Positions 1 through 6,611 of a stretch of 47,877 bases of DNA are shown one piece after another. Location of the stretch: assembly GCF_003172875.1 (NCBI RefSeq), contig NZ_QGKM01000059.1:1-47877 (forward strand), read 5' to 3'. The notes beneath the pieces are model-generated. The model did not search any database, was not told where the DNA came from, and saw only the letters and a list, made by a program, of their open reading frames with translations. How positions within the stretch are numbered: the stretch's first letter is position 1; each line of letters opens with the position of its first letter. The stretch comes from Leucothrix pacifica (GTDB taxonomy: Bacteria; Pseudomonadota; Gammaproteobacteria; Thiotrichales; Thiotrichaceae). The position numbers and the translations under genes are program-made.

Positions 1-31
1 AACTACCTTGAAAAACACCGAGCACTAAAAT

Positions 32-724
32 CTAATACTGGATGAGATACTCACCCGCAATAAACAGCATTAAGGCATCAGCGACCATCAGCAACGCCAG
101 CAACGCCAATAACACAAACAATAAGACTTTCAGCGGTTGCTTCACACGTTCCCACGGGGGTTTTACGAACGCAATTAATGGCTCATGTAAATCAAACAGA
201 TAAGCCATAGAAAAGCCGAACAATAGTGACTGACTAATGAGCACCCAAAGTGCGTGAATGCCTACCATCAATCCCATACTCGAAGCCTGACTAGCCACAG
301 CAGCGGTCGCCAAAAAGGTCGGATCAGGCACAGCGGAAAGGCTAAACAACAACCCAGACACAGCGATACCAGCCAGCGAGCTACTGTGCGTTTTTGGTAT
401 TTCTGCGGCTGTCGCACCATCAACTGTTGATAGTTGGAGCTGTGACAGCAACCAATAGATGATAAAACCCGCAACGATAAGCTCAATGATTGCCCAAACT
501 GGGTCATTGATATGTGGCAACGCGCTCGTAGCAAGACTGGAAAGCTGCTCACCAAATAACGAGAACACAACACCCATTACCACTGTACCCAGGAAGGTCA
601 TTGCAGCAAACACAATCACATGGGCTTTCCTCGCTCCGCCCGCCAATGCTGCAAGCAAAACCGCCAGCCCTAGCGGGTCAATACCTGCCAATCCTAAGCC
701 TAAAACAATTAAGAGTGTTTCCAT
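32..724 (-). CDS. Multi-pass inner-membrane protein (GAP/LysE-like, unassigned)
   Basis: A 230-residue, strongly hydrophobic protein with about six predicted membrane segments: residues 1-25, 35-60, 75-95, 115-140, 150-175 and 200-225. The glycine-rich N-terminus with an internal Asp-Pro (GLAGIDPLGLAVLLAAL) and a second proline-containing helix (AVPDPTFLATAA) give a two-fold look reminiscent of LysE/GAP-type exporters, but I cannot assign a substrate. The start is the only sensible ATG; no good ribosome binding site precedes it. Its base composition resembles the housekeeping genes rather than the AT-rich cassette just upstream. The gene therefore probably marks where the chromosomal backbone resumes beyond the integron. 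No attC is visible in the 31 bases after its stop, so I cannot exclude that it is a second cassette whose attC lies outside the window. Confidence 0.6.
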   Translation of the reverse strand: METLLIVLGLGLAGIDPLGLAVLLAALAGGARKAHVIVFAAMTFLGTVVMGVVFSLFGEQLSSLATSALPHINDPVWAIIELIVAGFIIYWLLSQLQLSTVDGATAAEIPKTHSSSLAGIAVSGLLFSLSAVPDPTFLATAAVASQASSMGLMVGIHALWVLISQSLLFGFSMAYLFDLHEPLIAFVKPPWERVKQPLKVLLFVLLALLALLMVADALMLFIAGEYLIQY

Positions 725-815
725 AATTTGTTAATTTCTTTATTGATTGTATAAACGTTCAACTGCGCTTAATCTTGCTTTCAAGTTTTCCAACGATGTC
801 AATCATGTTTTATTT

Positions 816-918
816 CACATAACGCCCGCCTAACAGGCGCAAAAGGCTTGGCTAAAATTAGGAACGAAGTGACGCAAGCCAAGCTTTTTGCGTCCTTTGT
901 TGAGGCGTTTGTTATGTG
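816..918 (-). other. attC: attC recombination site (VCR-like) of integron cassette
   Basis: Read on the minus strand, the 103 bp element begins CACATAAC (918-911) and ends GTTATGTG (823-816), a perfect 8-base inverted pair corresponding to the outer R''/R' boxes. Inside it, AACGCC near one end faces GGCGGGCGTT at the other. A central arm CGCAAAAAGCTTGGCT pairs with AGCCAAGCCTTTTGCG at all but one position. This is the imperfect-hairpin architecture recognised as folded single-stranded DNA by IntI. The 3' end GTTAGGCGGGCGTTAT closely resembles the end of Vibrio cholerae repeats (from memory of that family). The cleavage point is expected between G and TT of GTTATGTG, that is between 823 and 822. 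The stop codon of the cassette gene (914-912) lies inside the R'' box, which is typical of cassettes. Confidence 0.88.
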
Positions 919-1703
919 CCTGTTCCAGAATATTCCTTTTGTACAATTTCTTTTGCAAGCGTTGCAGCTTCATCTGAACTAGAAAACACTTGTTTGTAGA
1001 AATAGAAAAACGCCACATTATATTGCGCTAACTCAATAAAAATAAAGTTATTAGTTGAATGAAAAAAATGAAAATCTGGGTTAGTTGTACGCAGAATACA
1101 TAGCGAGTTATGTTTTACTGCTTTTGACTTAACAGAAAGTGTTTTTAATGCGTTTCGTAGGTTTGAAAATACTTTTGATGGACTCTGATCCATAGGACCT
1201 TGAAACATTGCAATTGGCATTTTTCCTATGTAAGGAATGTATTCAGAACCTTGCACTTTATTTAAATTTCTACGGAGATCTAGTACGTGAAATTTGTATT
1301 CAATAATCTCAAGCCAAAGAATTATTTTATTTATTTCATCATCAGTAAAATACTGACTCTGGAGGTCGACTTCATTAAATTTATGCGTAAGAAACCTTTC
1401 TAATTCACCAAGAATGCTGTTGTTGCAGTTCTGGCATGCTGGCACCGCAGTCTTATTATAAGTTTGTGCGTTTTTATTAGTAGTAGTTATAAAAGTTCGT
1501 TTTGTGCAACGATCATAAACCCACTGAGGAATAACATGCTCCCGGGTCAGGTTTTCGTTTTCGCCACAAAAAATGCAGATATTTACTGAGTGGTCACCAA
1601 TGATAGAAGTGATCACTTTCGTATGATTAGCTTTTATCTTCTTTCGAAACTCAACAAGTTTCTTATTTAAACTCATAGTTGACCATTATCCCTTGGCACA
1701 TAA
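823..1703 (-). mobile_element. Integron gene cassette (HNH protein gene + attC)
   Basis: The two copies of GTTATGTG on the minus strand, at 1704-1697 (attI/cassette junction) and 823-816 (end of attC), delimit an 881 bp unit. It contains one open reading frame and one attC, exactly the cassette plan. Cleavage after the first G of each copy would release a circle whose junction again reads GTTATGTG. The unit is visibly richer in A+T than the flanking genes. That composition, the single ORF, very short non-coding ends and a stop codon buried in attC all fit a mobile cassette. It is the only cassette I can see; the next gene (32-724) is not followed by a visible attC within the window. Confidence 0.82.
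912..1676 (-). CDS. HNH endonuclease-like protein, cassette cargo
   Basis: 254 residues. Near the N-terminus is a zinc-ribbon/HNH arrangement: C34-x2-C37, then E46-H47 in TREHVIPQW, then C81-x2-C84 followed by N85 (CQNCNN). This matches HNH nucleases of the McrA-like/HNH_5 type, in which the His is catalytic and four Cys bind structural zinc. The remaining 160 residues have no domain I recognise and may be a recognition or regulatory part. The function is unknown: cassette-borne HNH proteins could be defence nucleases or simply cryptic cargo. The ATG at 1676 lies 27 bases inside the cassette and has no clear Shine-Dalgarno. Expression would depend on a promoter (Pc) in the attI/intI region. 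Codon use is markedly AT-biased compared with neighbours, supporting acquisition. Confidence 0.75.
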   Translation of the reverse strand: MSLNKKLVEFRKKIKANHTKVITSIIGDHSVNICIFCGENENLTREHVIPQWVYDRCTKRTFITTTNKNAQTYNKTAVPACQNCNNSILGELERFLTHKFNEVDLQSQYFTDDEINKIILWLEIIEYKFHVLDLRRNLNKVQGSEYIPYIGKMPIAMFQGPMDQSPSKVFSNLRNALKTLSVKSKAVKHNSLCILRTTNPDFHFFHSTNNFIFIELAQYNVAFFYFYKQVFSSSDEAATLAKEIVQKEYSGTGT

Positions 1704-1830
1704 CAGTATGCTATACGGAAGGCCATGTTGATTGAGCTATACGGAATCCGTTTATCCAAAACAACATAGCCTTCCGTATAGTTCGGGGTATGATAGCGCA
1801 AAATTAACAATAATACCGCACTATTTCATG
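1697..1830 (-). other. attI: attI region between cassette and integrase gene
   Basis: The segment between the cassette end and the intI start codon carries the recombination core GTTATGTG (minus strand, 1704-1697). It also has three copies of a CTATACGGAA motif: 1711-1720 and 1737-1746 in the same orientation, and 1772-1781 inverted. In attI1 of class 1 integrons, IntI binds the core plus two direct repeats, so these are plausible integrase binding sites. The outer limits are my estimate. A weak minus-strand promoter for cassettes, TTGTTT with TATAGC 17 bases downstream, can be drawn within it, but neither box is close to consensus. I see no LexA-type CTG-N10-CAG box. Confidence 0.6.
1711..1781. 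repeat. 20-bp inverted repeat plus internal direct repeat upstream of intI
   Basis: Bases 1711-1730 and 1762-1781 are inverted copies of each other over 20 bases with one mismatch, separated by 31 bases. A third CTATACGGAA lies within the spacer at 1737-1746, giving a direct repeat at 26-base spacing with the left arm. The structure could be integrase binding sites, an operator for the divergent intI and cassette promoters, or a cruciform. Confidence 0.8.
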
Positions 1831-3237
1831 AGTTCACACTACCAATCTTCCTACAGCAATCCGCAAACCCCATATGATCAAAACTTCTGGGACAACTATG
1901 CACTTTTCCTTGCGAAACAGGGTGTTGAAAAGAAGTATTTGAGTTGGTACGTACTTCGAACTAAACAATACGTCGCTAATTACCCCGACACTTCGGTACG
2001 TGATCACACCCATAAACAGGTTGAAGCTTATCTGGACAATTTCTCAGCTAAACACTCATTAAAACGCTGGCAATTTATACAAGTCGTCGATGCTATACAG
2101 ACTCTATTTTGCCTTGCTCTAAAACTACCTTGGGCACAAGACTATGACTGGGATTACCTGAAGGGTTCTGCAAAAACCTTGGAACCTGATCACCCCACAA
2201 TTGCAAGAGACTACTCAGACGCATTAGTATCATTACCTGAATATGAACCACAACCTTACGACCCGGAAGCCAAGCAAAAATACCAACCTATCATCGCTGA
2301 TGTCATCAAAACGATACGCACAAAGAATTATTCCATAAGAACCGAGAAGACCTACGTCCACTGGGTCTTCCGCTTTCTGGTGTTTCACAAACCCGACGAT
2401 GCAATGGCGCTTGGTGCAGATGAAGTTCGGATTTATCTTGAATACCTTGCCATTAAACGAAACGTTTCTGTCTCAACACAAAAACAAGCACTGAACGCAC
2501 TCGCCTTTTTATTCAATAAAGTGTGGGAAAAACCACTTGGTAATATCGGAGCATTTATTGGCGCAAAGCGACCCAGAAAGTTACCTGTCGTATTATCAAA
2601 AAATGAAGTAAAGCGCGTCCTTGATCAGCTTGGTGAAAAACATCAACTCATGGCAGGAATCATGTACGGTGGGGGACTTCGTCTCATGGAGTGTGTCACC
2701 CTTAGGATTCAGGATGTAGACTTCGAATACAATCAACTAGTGATCCGAAATGGAAAGGGCTTCAAAGACCGTATCGTTCCGCTGCCAAAGCGCTATCAAG
2801 ACAGAATACGTCAGCAAATTCAATTCGTGAAAGACCAACACGCACGAGATATTGAGAACGGCTACGGGGAGGTTTATCTGCCGGATGCGCTGGCCAGAAA
2901 GTACCCAAATGCACCTTTTGAGTTACGCTGGCAATACCTGTTTCCGTCAACACGAATAGGCGCCGACCCTAGAACCGGAGTACTTCGAAGGCATCATCTT
3001 CATGAAACCAGCCTGCAAAAAAGCATACGCCGGGCTGTCAAAAAAGCCGGTATCATAAAGCGGGCAACCAGCCATACCTTTCGACATTCTTTCGCCACCC
3101 ACCTGCTTGAAGCGGGCTATGACATCCGAACAGTACAAGAATTATTAGGCCACTCAGATGTGTCTACTACTATGATTTATACTCATGTACTCAACACACC
3201 TGGACTTAATGTTCAAAGCCCTGCTGATCTAATATGA
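1828..3237 (+). CDS. intI: Integron integrase IntI (tyrosine recombinase), N-terminally extended
   Basis: Tyrosine recombinase that inserts and excises cassettes at attI and attC. Residue numbers are from the ATG at 1828. The catalytic set is R285 (GGGLRLME), H416-x2-R419 (HTFRHSF), H442 (LLGHSDV) and Y451 (MIYTHV). The IntI-specific insertion before the second catalytic block is visible around RKYPNAPFELRW, followed by LFPS; this separates IntI from XerC/D. The length of 469 residues is well above the usual 320-340 because a second SAM-like segment (about residues 16-113) precedes the normal core-binding domain (about 152-246). The frame stays open back to a TTG at 1732, but that would run through the attI repeats, so I chose the ATG. 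The gene is divergent from the cassette, as in all integrons. It is intact, so the integron may be active. Confidence 0.9.
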   Translation: MSSHYQSSYSNPQTPYDQNFWDNYALFLAKQGVEKKYLSWYVLRTKQYVANYPDTSVRDHTHKQVEAYLDNFSAKHSLKRWQFIQVVDAIQTLFCLALKLPWAQDYDWDYLKGSAKTLEPDHPTIARDYSDALVSLPEYEPQPYDPEAKQKYQPIIADVIKTIRTKNYSIRTEKTYVHWVFRFLVFHKPDDAMALGADEVRIYLEYLAIKRNVSVSTQKQALNALAFLFNKVWEKPLGNIGAFIGAKRPRKLPVVLSKNEVKRVLDQLGEKHQLMAGIMYGGGLRLMECVTLRIQDVDFEYNQLVIRNGKGFKDRIVPLPKRYQDRIRQQIQFVKDQHARDIENGYGEVYLPDALARKYPNAPFELRWQYLFPSTRIGADPRTGVLRRHHLHETSLQKSIRRAVKKAGIIKRATSHTFRHSFATHLLEAGYDIRTVQELLGHSDVSTTMIYTHVLNTPGLNVQSPADLI

Positions 3238-3247
3238 AAAACAAAAA

Positions 3248-3276
3248 CGGGGCTAGACCCATAAGACCTAACCCCG
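3248..3276. terminator. Hairpin between convergent intI and fumarase genes
   Basis: A 9-base stem CGGGGCTAG / CTAACCCCG (one G-U type mismatch) with an 11-base loop lies 10 bases after the intI stop and about 40 bases from the end of the convergent fumarase gene. There is an A-rich stretch on its left side (a U tract for leftward transcripts) but no T-run on the right. It is more convincing as a terminator for the fumarase transcript. Confidence 0.45.
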
Positions 3277-3318
3277 CTCAACCTCATTAAGTCGCGATCT
3301 CTCTGCACTTAAAAAGCT

Positions 3319-4830
3319 TTACGCCTTCTTATCAAATATAACCTGCTTCCAATGCTCAGGCCCTGTCGTATGAACAGAAGTACCCTGAGAATCAACCGCA
3401 ACCGTTACAGGCATATCCTTAACATCAAACTCATAAATCGCCTCCATCCCTAACTCAGGGAACGCCAGCACTTCAGAGTTTACAATCGCTTTAGACACCA
3501 AGTAAGCAGCACCACCGACTGCCATCAAGTACACAGACTTGTGCTTCTTAATGCTTTCAATCGCCACAGGGCCACGCTCAGCTTTTCCGATCATACCCAG
3601 CAAACCAGTCTGCTCAAGTACCTGATCCGTAAACTTATCCATACGCGTCGCAGTGGTAGGCCCTGCAGGACCAACCGCTTCTTCACGTACTGGATCAACT
3701 GGGCCAACGTAGTAAATAAAGCGGCCTTTTAGAGATACTGGCAGCTCTTCACCCGCATCCAAAATACCAACAATCTTCTTATGCGCCGCATCACGACCCG
3801 TCAGCATCTTACCTGAAAGCAACAGCACTTCGCCCGGCTTCCAGCTTTCAACGTCTTCTGGCGTTACGGTGTTTAAATCAACACGACGAGAGTTCTCCCC
3901 AGCTTCATAGGTCAGCTCTGGCCAATCAGATAAATCAGGGGGTGTTTGTAACGATGGACCACTGCCGTCCAAAGTAAAGTGTGCGTGACGTGTTGCTGCA
4001 CAGTTCGGAATCATACACACCGGCAATGACGCCGCATGTGTTGGGTAATCCTTAATCTTGATATCAAGAACTGTGGTTAAACCACCCAGACCTTGCGCAC
4101 CAATACCCAGATCATTCACCTTATCCATGATCTCAAGACGTAGTTCTTCGATGCGATTCTGTGGGCCGCGCTCGCGTAGCTCCTGAATATCGATTGACTC
4201 CATCAATGATTCTTTCGCCATCAGTGCCGCTTTCTCAGCCGTACCACCGATGCCGATTCCCAACATACCCGGTGGGCACCAACCCGCACCCATTGTCGGT
4301 ACCGTTTTCAATACCCAGTCAACAATGCTATCACTAGGATTCAACATGGCCATTTTGGATTTATTCTCTGAACCACCACCTTTCGCTGCCAGCTCGATTT
4401 CAACCTTATCGCCCGGCACTACAGACATGTGAATCACAGCCGGTGTGTTGTCTTTGGTGTTAGCACGCTTACCTGCAGGGTCAGCCAAAATCGATGCACG
4501 CAACACATTATCAGGATGCGTATAAGCGCGACGAACCCCTTCGTTGATCATGTCTTCAACGCTAAGATCACCCGCTTCCCACTGTACCTGCATACCAATC
4601 TTCACAAATACGGTAACAATACCCGTATCCTGACAAATCGGTCGATGGCCTTCCGCACACATACGTGAATTCACCAAAATCTGCGCAATGGCATCTTTAG
4701 CCGCTTCAGACTCTTCACGCTTCCATGCATCGTACATGGCGTCAACGAAGTCTTTAGGGTGGTAGTAGGAAATGTATTGTAGAGCATCCGCGACACTGTC
4801 AATCAGGTCGGCTTGCTTGATAATGGTCAT
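3319..4830 (-). CDS. fumA: Class I fumarate hydratase (FumA/FumB type)
   Basis: Oxygen-sensitive [4Fe-4S] fumarase interconverting fumarate and malate in the TCA cycle. The protein has 503 residues, the usual length for the fused alpha-beta enzyme. Cluster-binding cysteines are expected in RPICQDTGIVTV, GAGWCPPGMLGIGIGG and MIPNCAATRH. The C-terminal beta domain contains SGKMLTGRDAAHKK and GPTTATRMDKF, typical of the Fe-S hydro-lyase C-terminal family. I start at the ATG at 4830, preceded by GGAGAG; a longer frame to 4878 would absorb the ribosome binding site. It is the last gene of the leftward sdh block, so the product of succinate dehydrogenase (fumarate) is the substrate of this enzyme. 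Confidence 0.95.
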   Translation of the reverse strand: MTIIKQADLIDSVADALQYISYYHPKDFVDAMYDAWKREESEAAKDAIAQILVNSRMCAEGHRPICQDTGIVTVFVKIGMQVQWEAGDLSVEDMINEGVRRAYTHPDNVLRASILADPAGKRANTKDNTPAVIHMSVVPGDKVEIELAAKGGGSENKSKMAMLNPSDSIVDWVLKTVPTMGAGWCPPGMLGIGIGGTAEKAALMAKESLMESIDIQELRERGPQNRIEELRLEIMDKVNDLGIGAQGLGGLTTVLDIKIKDYPTHAASLPVCMIPNCAATRHAHFTLDGSGPSLQTPPDLSDWPELTYEAGENSRRVDLNTVTPEDVESWKPGEVLLLSGKMLTGRDAAHKKIVGILDAGEELPVSLKGRFIYYVGPVDPVREEAVGPAGPTTATRMDKFTDQVLEQTGLLGMIGKAERGPVAIESIKKHKSVYLMAVGGAAYLVSKAIVNSEVLAFPELGMEAIYEFDVKDMPVTVAVDSQGTSVHTTGPEHWKQVIFDKKA

Positions 4831-4862
4831 TATCTCTCCTGGTCGGTTAATTCTATGCGGGG

Positions 4863-5279
4863 TTAGGTTTGAGCCCACGGTAAACCACGGAAGCGCCAGC
4901 CGCCGAGTTCACCACGATGATCAAACTCATCAATATCCCCTTCAAAACCTTCACCAATATGCGAAATATTAGTAAAGCCATTTTCCATTAATAATTTAGA
5001 GGCGGGTACACTGCGCTGGCCACTACGACACATCACAATTATCGGCACATCACGTGGCGAAATCGTGTCTTTATTAGAAGCGGCAGTCAGCACCTCTTTC
5101 ACAAAATTCGGGTTTAACTCCCAATCCGGAGCATCTTTCCAGGGAATATGAATACAACCAATCGGATGTCCCACAAAGGAGTGTTCTATCGTTGTGCGTA
5201 TATCCAACAGAATCGCTTTTGGTTCACTCGCCAAAAACTCCGCCGCTTTTTGCGGGGTAAGATTTTTTAACTTACTCAT
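4863..5279 (-). CDS. Rhodanese-like sulfurtransferase domain protein
   Basis: A single-domain rhodanese of 138 residues. The N-terminal half has LLDIRTTIEHSFVGHPIGCIHIPW, the usual D-R and H-I-P elements (shown here as one match spanning two motifs). The active-site loop is CRSGQRS, with the persulfide-forming Cys, followed by ASKLLMENGFTNI. No signal peptide is visible, so it should be cytoplasmic. It sits 19 bases downstream of sdhE and 32 bases upstream of the fumarase start, in the same orientation, suggesting co-transcription. A role in sulfur delivery for Fe-S assembly (SdhB, fumarase) is attractive but only inferred from the neighbours. Confidence 0.85.
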   Translation of the reverse strand: MSKLKNLTPQKAAEFLASEPKAILLDIRTTIEHSFVGHPIGCIHIPWKDAPDWELNPNFVKEVLTAASNKDTISPRDVPIIVMCRSGQRSVPASKLLMENGFTNISHIGEGFEGDIDEFDHRGELGGWRFRGLPWAQT

Positions 5280-5297
5280 AAATGCTCCGTGTATGAC

Positions 5298-5540
5298 TTA
5301 TAAAGCCATTATACCCCGAAGTGTATCCAGCAAAATCTTCTGGTCATCATTTTGTGCCTCGATGCGCTCAAGCAGTAAGTCAAAAACTGTTGGGTCCTCA
5401 ACCATCAGTAACTCTTTGAAAGCCTGCTGCTGACTTGGCTCAGCATCTTCATACTTCTGATCGAGATACCGATTCATCACAATATCTAACTCTTTTGCGC
5501 CACGACGACAACGCCAGCGCAAATGACTCATCTCACTCAT
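5298..5540 (-). CDS. sdhE: FAD assembly factor SdhE (SDHAF2 family)
   Basis: An 80-residue cytoplasmic protein that promotes covalent attachment of FAD to SdhA. It carries the family signature RGxxE as R13-G14-A-K-E17 within CRRGAKELD, plus the downstream stretch EDPTVFDLLL. Length and helical character match E. coli SdhE. The start at 5540 has a good GGGAG seven bases upstream. It is separated from sdhB by a 279-base region with strong hairpins, so its expression may be partly uncoupled from sdhCDAB. Confidence 0.92.
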   Translation of the reverse strand: MSEMSHLRWRCRRGAKELDIVMNRYLDQKYEDAEPSQQQAFKELLMVEDPTVFDLLLERIEAQNDDQKILLDTLRGIMAL

Positions 5541-5581
5541 AGTCTAACTCCCTGCAATTACAGTCGATGCTGCAATAAAAA

Positions 5582-5699
5582 ACTCCGGCAGATCAGCAAA
5601 ATATTTCACTGGCCGTACCGGAGTCTGTAATTCTATTCGCTTTAAATTTCGTTGTGACAGGTTTACTTAACAATGAAACCAAGTCGGAGTACCAACTCC
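5582..5699. repeat. Two small hairpins in the sdhB-sdhE spacer
   Basis: ACTCCGG (5582-5588) can pair with CCGGAGT (5618-5624), and GGAGT (5686-5690) with ACTCC (5695-5699) across a 4-base loop. Neither is followed by a T-run on the transcribed strand. Together with the larger hairpin at 5733-5804 they fill the spacer between sdhB and sdhE, in which I see no gene. Confidence 0.5.
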
Positions 5700-5732
5700 C
5701 CACCACACTTAATTTAGTCTAGCTCTATAGTA

Positions 5733-5804
5733 GTAGCACGGGATATTTACGAAATAAATGTTCCCAGCGAAGATGGCATTTATGCAGTAAAAATCCCGTG
5801 CTAC
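5733..5804 (-). repeat. Long imperfect hairpin just after sdhB
   Basis: Arms 5733-5760 and 5777-5804 are 28-base inverted copies with four mismatches (perfect GTAGCACGGGAT at the base, ATAAATG next to the loop), with a 16-base loop. It begins 16 bases after the sdhB stop. It could slow transcription or protect the sdhCDAB mRNA 3' end from nucleases, or be a REP/MITE-like repeat. There is no adjoining U tract, so a classical terminator is less likely. Confidence 0.75.
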
Positions 5805-5819
5805 GGCAAAGCGACGAAA

Positions 5820-6602
5820 TTAAACCTTACGTTCAACCATCATCTGCTTGATCTCTGCGATTGCCTTTGCAGGATTCAATTCCTTAGGGCAAACATCAGT
5901 ACAGTTCATAATAGTATGACAACGGTAAAGCTTGAACGGATCTTCCAAGGCATCCAAACGCTCACCCGTCGCATCGTCACGTGAATCTTTGATCCAGCGA
6001 TGTGCATTCAATAGCGCAGCAGGACCTAAGTAACGGTCACTGTTCCACCAGTAGCTTGGGCAAGATGTTGAACAACATGCACACAAGATGCACTCGTACA
6101 AACCATCAAGCTCTTTACGATCTTCAACAGACTGCACACGCTCCTGATCTGGTGGCGCTGGCGTGTCAGACTTCAACCAAGGCTCTACTGATGCATACTG
6201 CGCATAGAAGTTAGTCAGGTCAGACACTAAGTCCTTAACGATTGGTTGGTGAGGCAGTGGATAGACATTCACTTCACCATCAACTTCAGCAATTGCCTTA
6301 GTACATGCCAGGGTGTTTCTGCCGTCGATGTTCATAGAACAAGAACCACAGATACCTTCACGGCATGAACGACGCAATGACAGGGTCGCATCCATTTCGT
6401 TTTTAATCTTAAGAAGTGCATCCAGAATCATCGGACCACAAGTATCCAAATCGACTTCGTAGGTGTCCAAAGATGGGTTTTCACCACTTGCCAGATCATA
6501 ACGGTAAACTTTGAATACCTTGATATTCGTTGCACCGTCTGCCGCTTTATACGTCTTACCCGTTTTTACAATCGAGTTAGCCGGTAACTTAAATTCAGCC
6601 AT
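5820..6602 (-). CDS. sdhB: Succinate dehydrogenase iron-sulfur subunit SdhB
   Basis: Electron-transfer subunit of respiratory complex II, 260 residues. The [2Fe-2S] ligands lie in CREGICGSC with a fourth Cys in RNTLAC. The [4Fe-4S] and [3Fe-4S] ligands lie in [16 protein letters not shown] and in [17 protein letters not shown]. Start at 6602, preceded by GGAG that overlaps the sdhA stop region, so the two genes are tightly linked. The order C-D-A-B is the usual proteobacterial one. The protein is cytoplasmic-face peripheral, linking SdhA to the SdhCD anchor. A long hairpin follows the stop codon. Confidence 0.96.
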   Translation of the reverse strand: MAEFKLPANSIVKTGKTYKAADGATNIKVFKVYRYDLASGENPSLDTYEVDLDTCGPMILDALLKIKNEMDATLSLRRSCREGICGSCSMNIDGRNTLACTKAIAEVDGEVNVYPLPHQPIVKDLVSDLTNFYAQYASVEPWLKSDTPAPPDQERVQSVEDRKELDGLYECILCACCSTSCPSYWWNSDRYLGPAALLNAHRWIKDSRDDATGERLDALEDPFKLYRCHTIMNCTDVCPKELNPAKAIAEIKQMMVERKV

Positions 6603-6611
6603 GATTCGCTC

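Noticed and set aside
830..1018. 62-codon frame on the minus strand across attC
   Set aside because: It overlaps the HNH gene in another frame and runs through the attC hairpin; it is a by-product of those sequences.
1732..1827. Extension of the integrase frame to an upstream TTG
   Set aside because: It would translate through the attI repeats and has no ribosome binding site; the ATG at 1828 is more plausible.
1681..1830. LexA (SOS) box controlling intI, as in some integrons
   Set aside because: I searched the region by eye for CTG-N10-CAG on both strands and found none.
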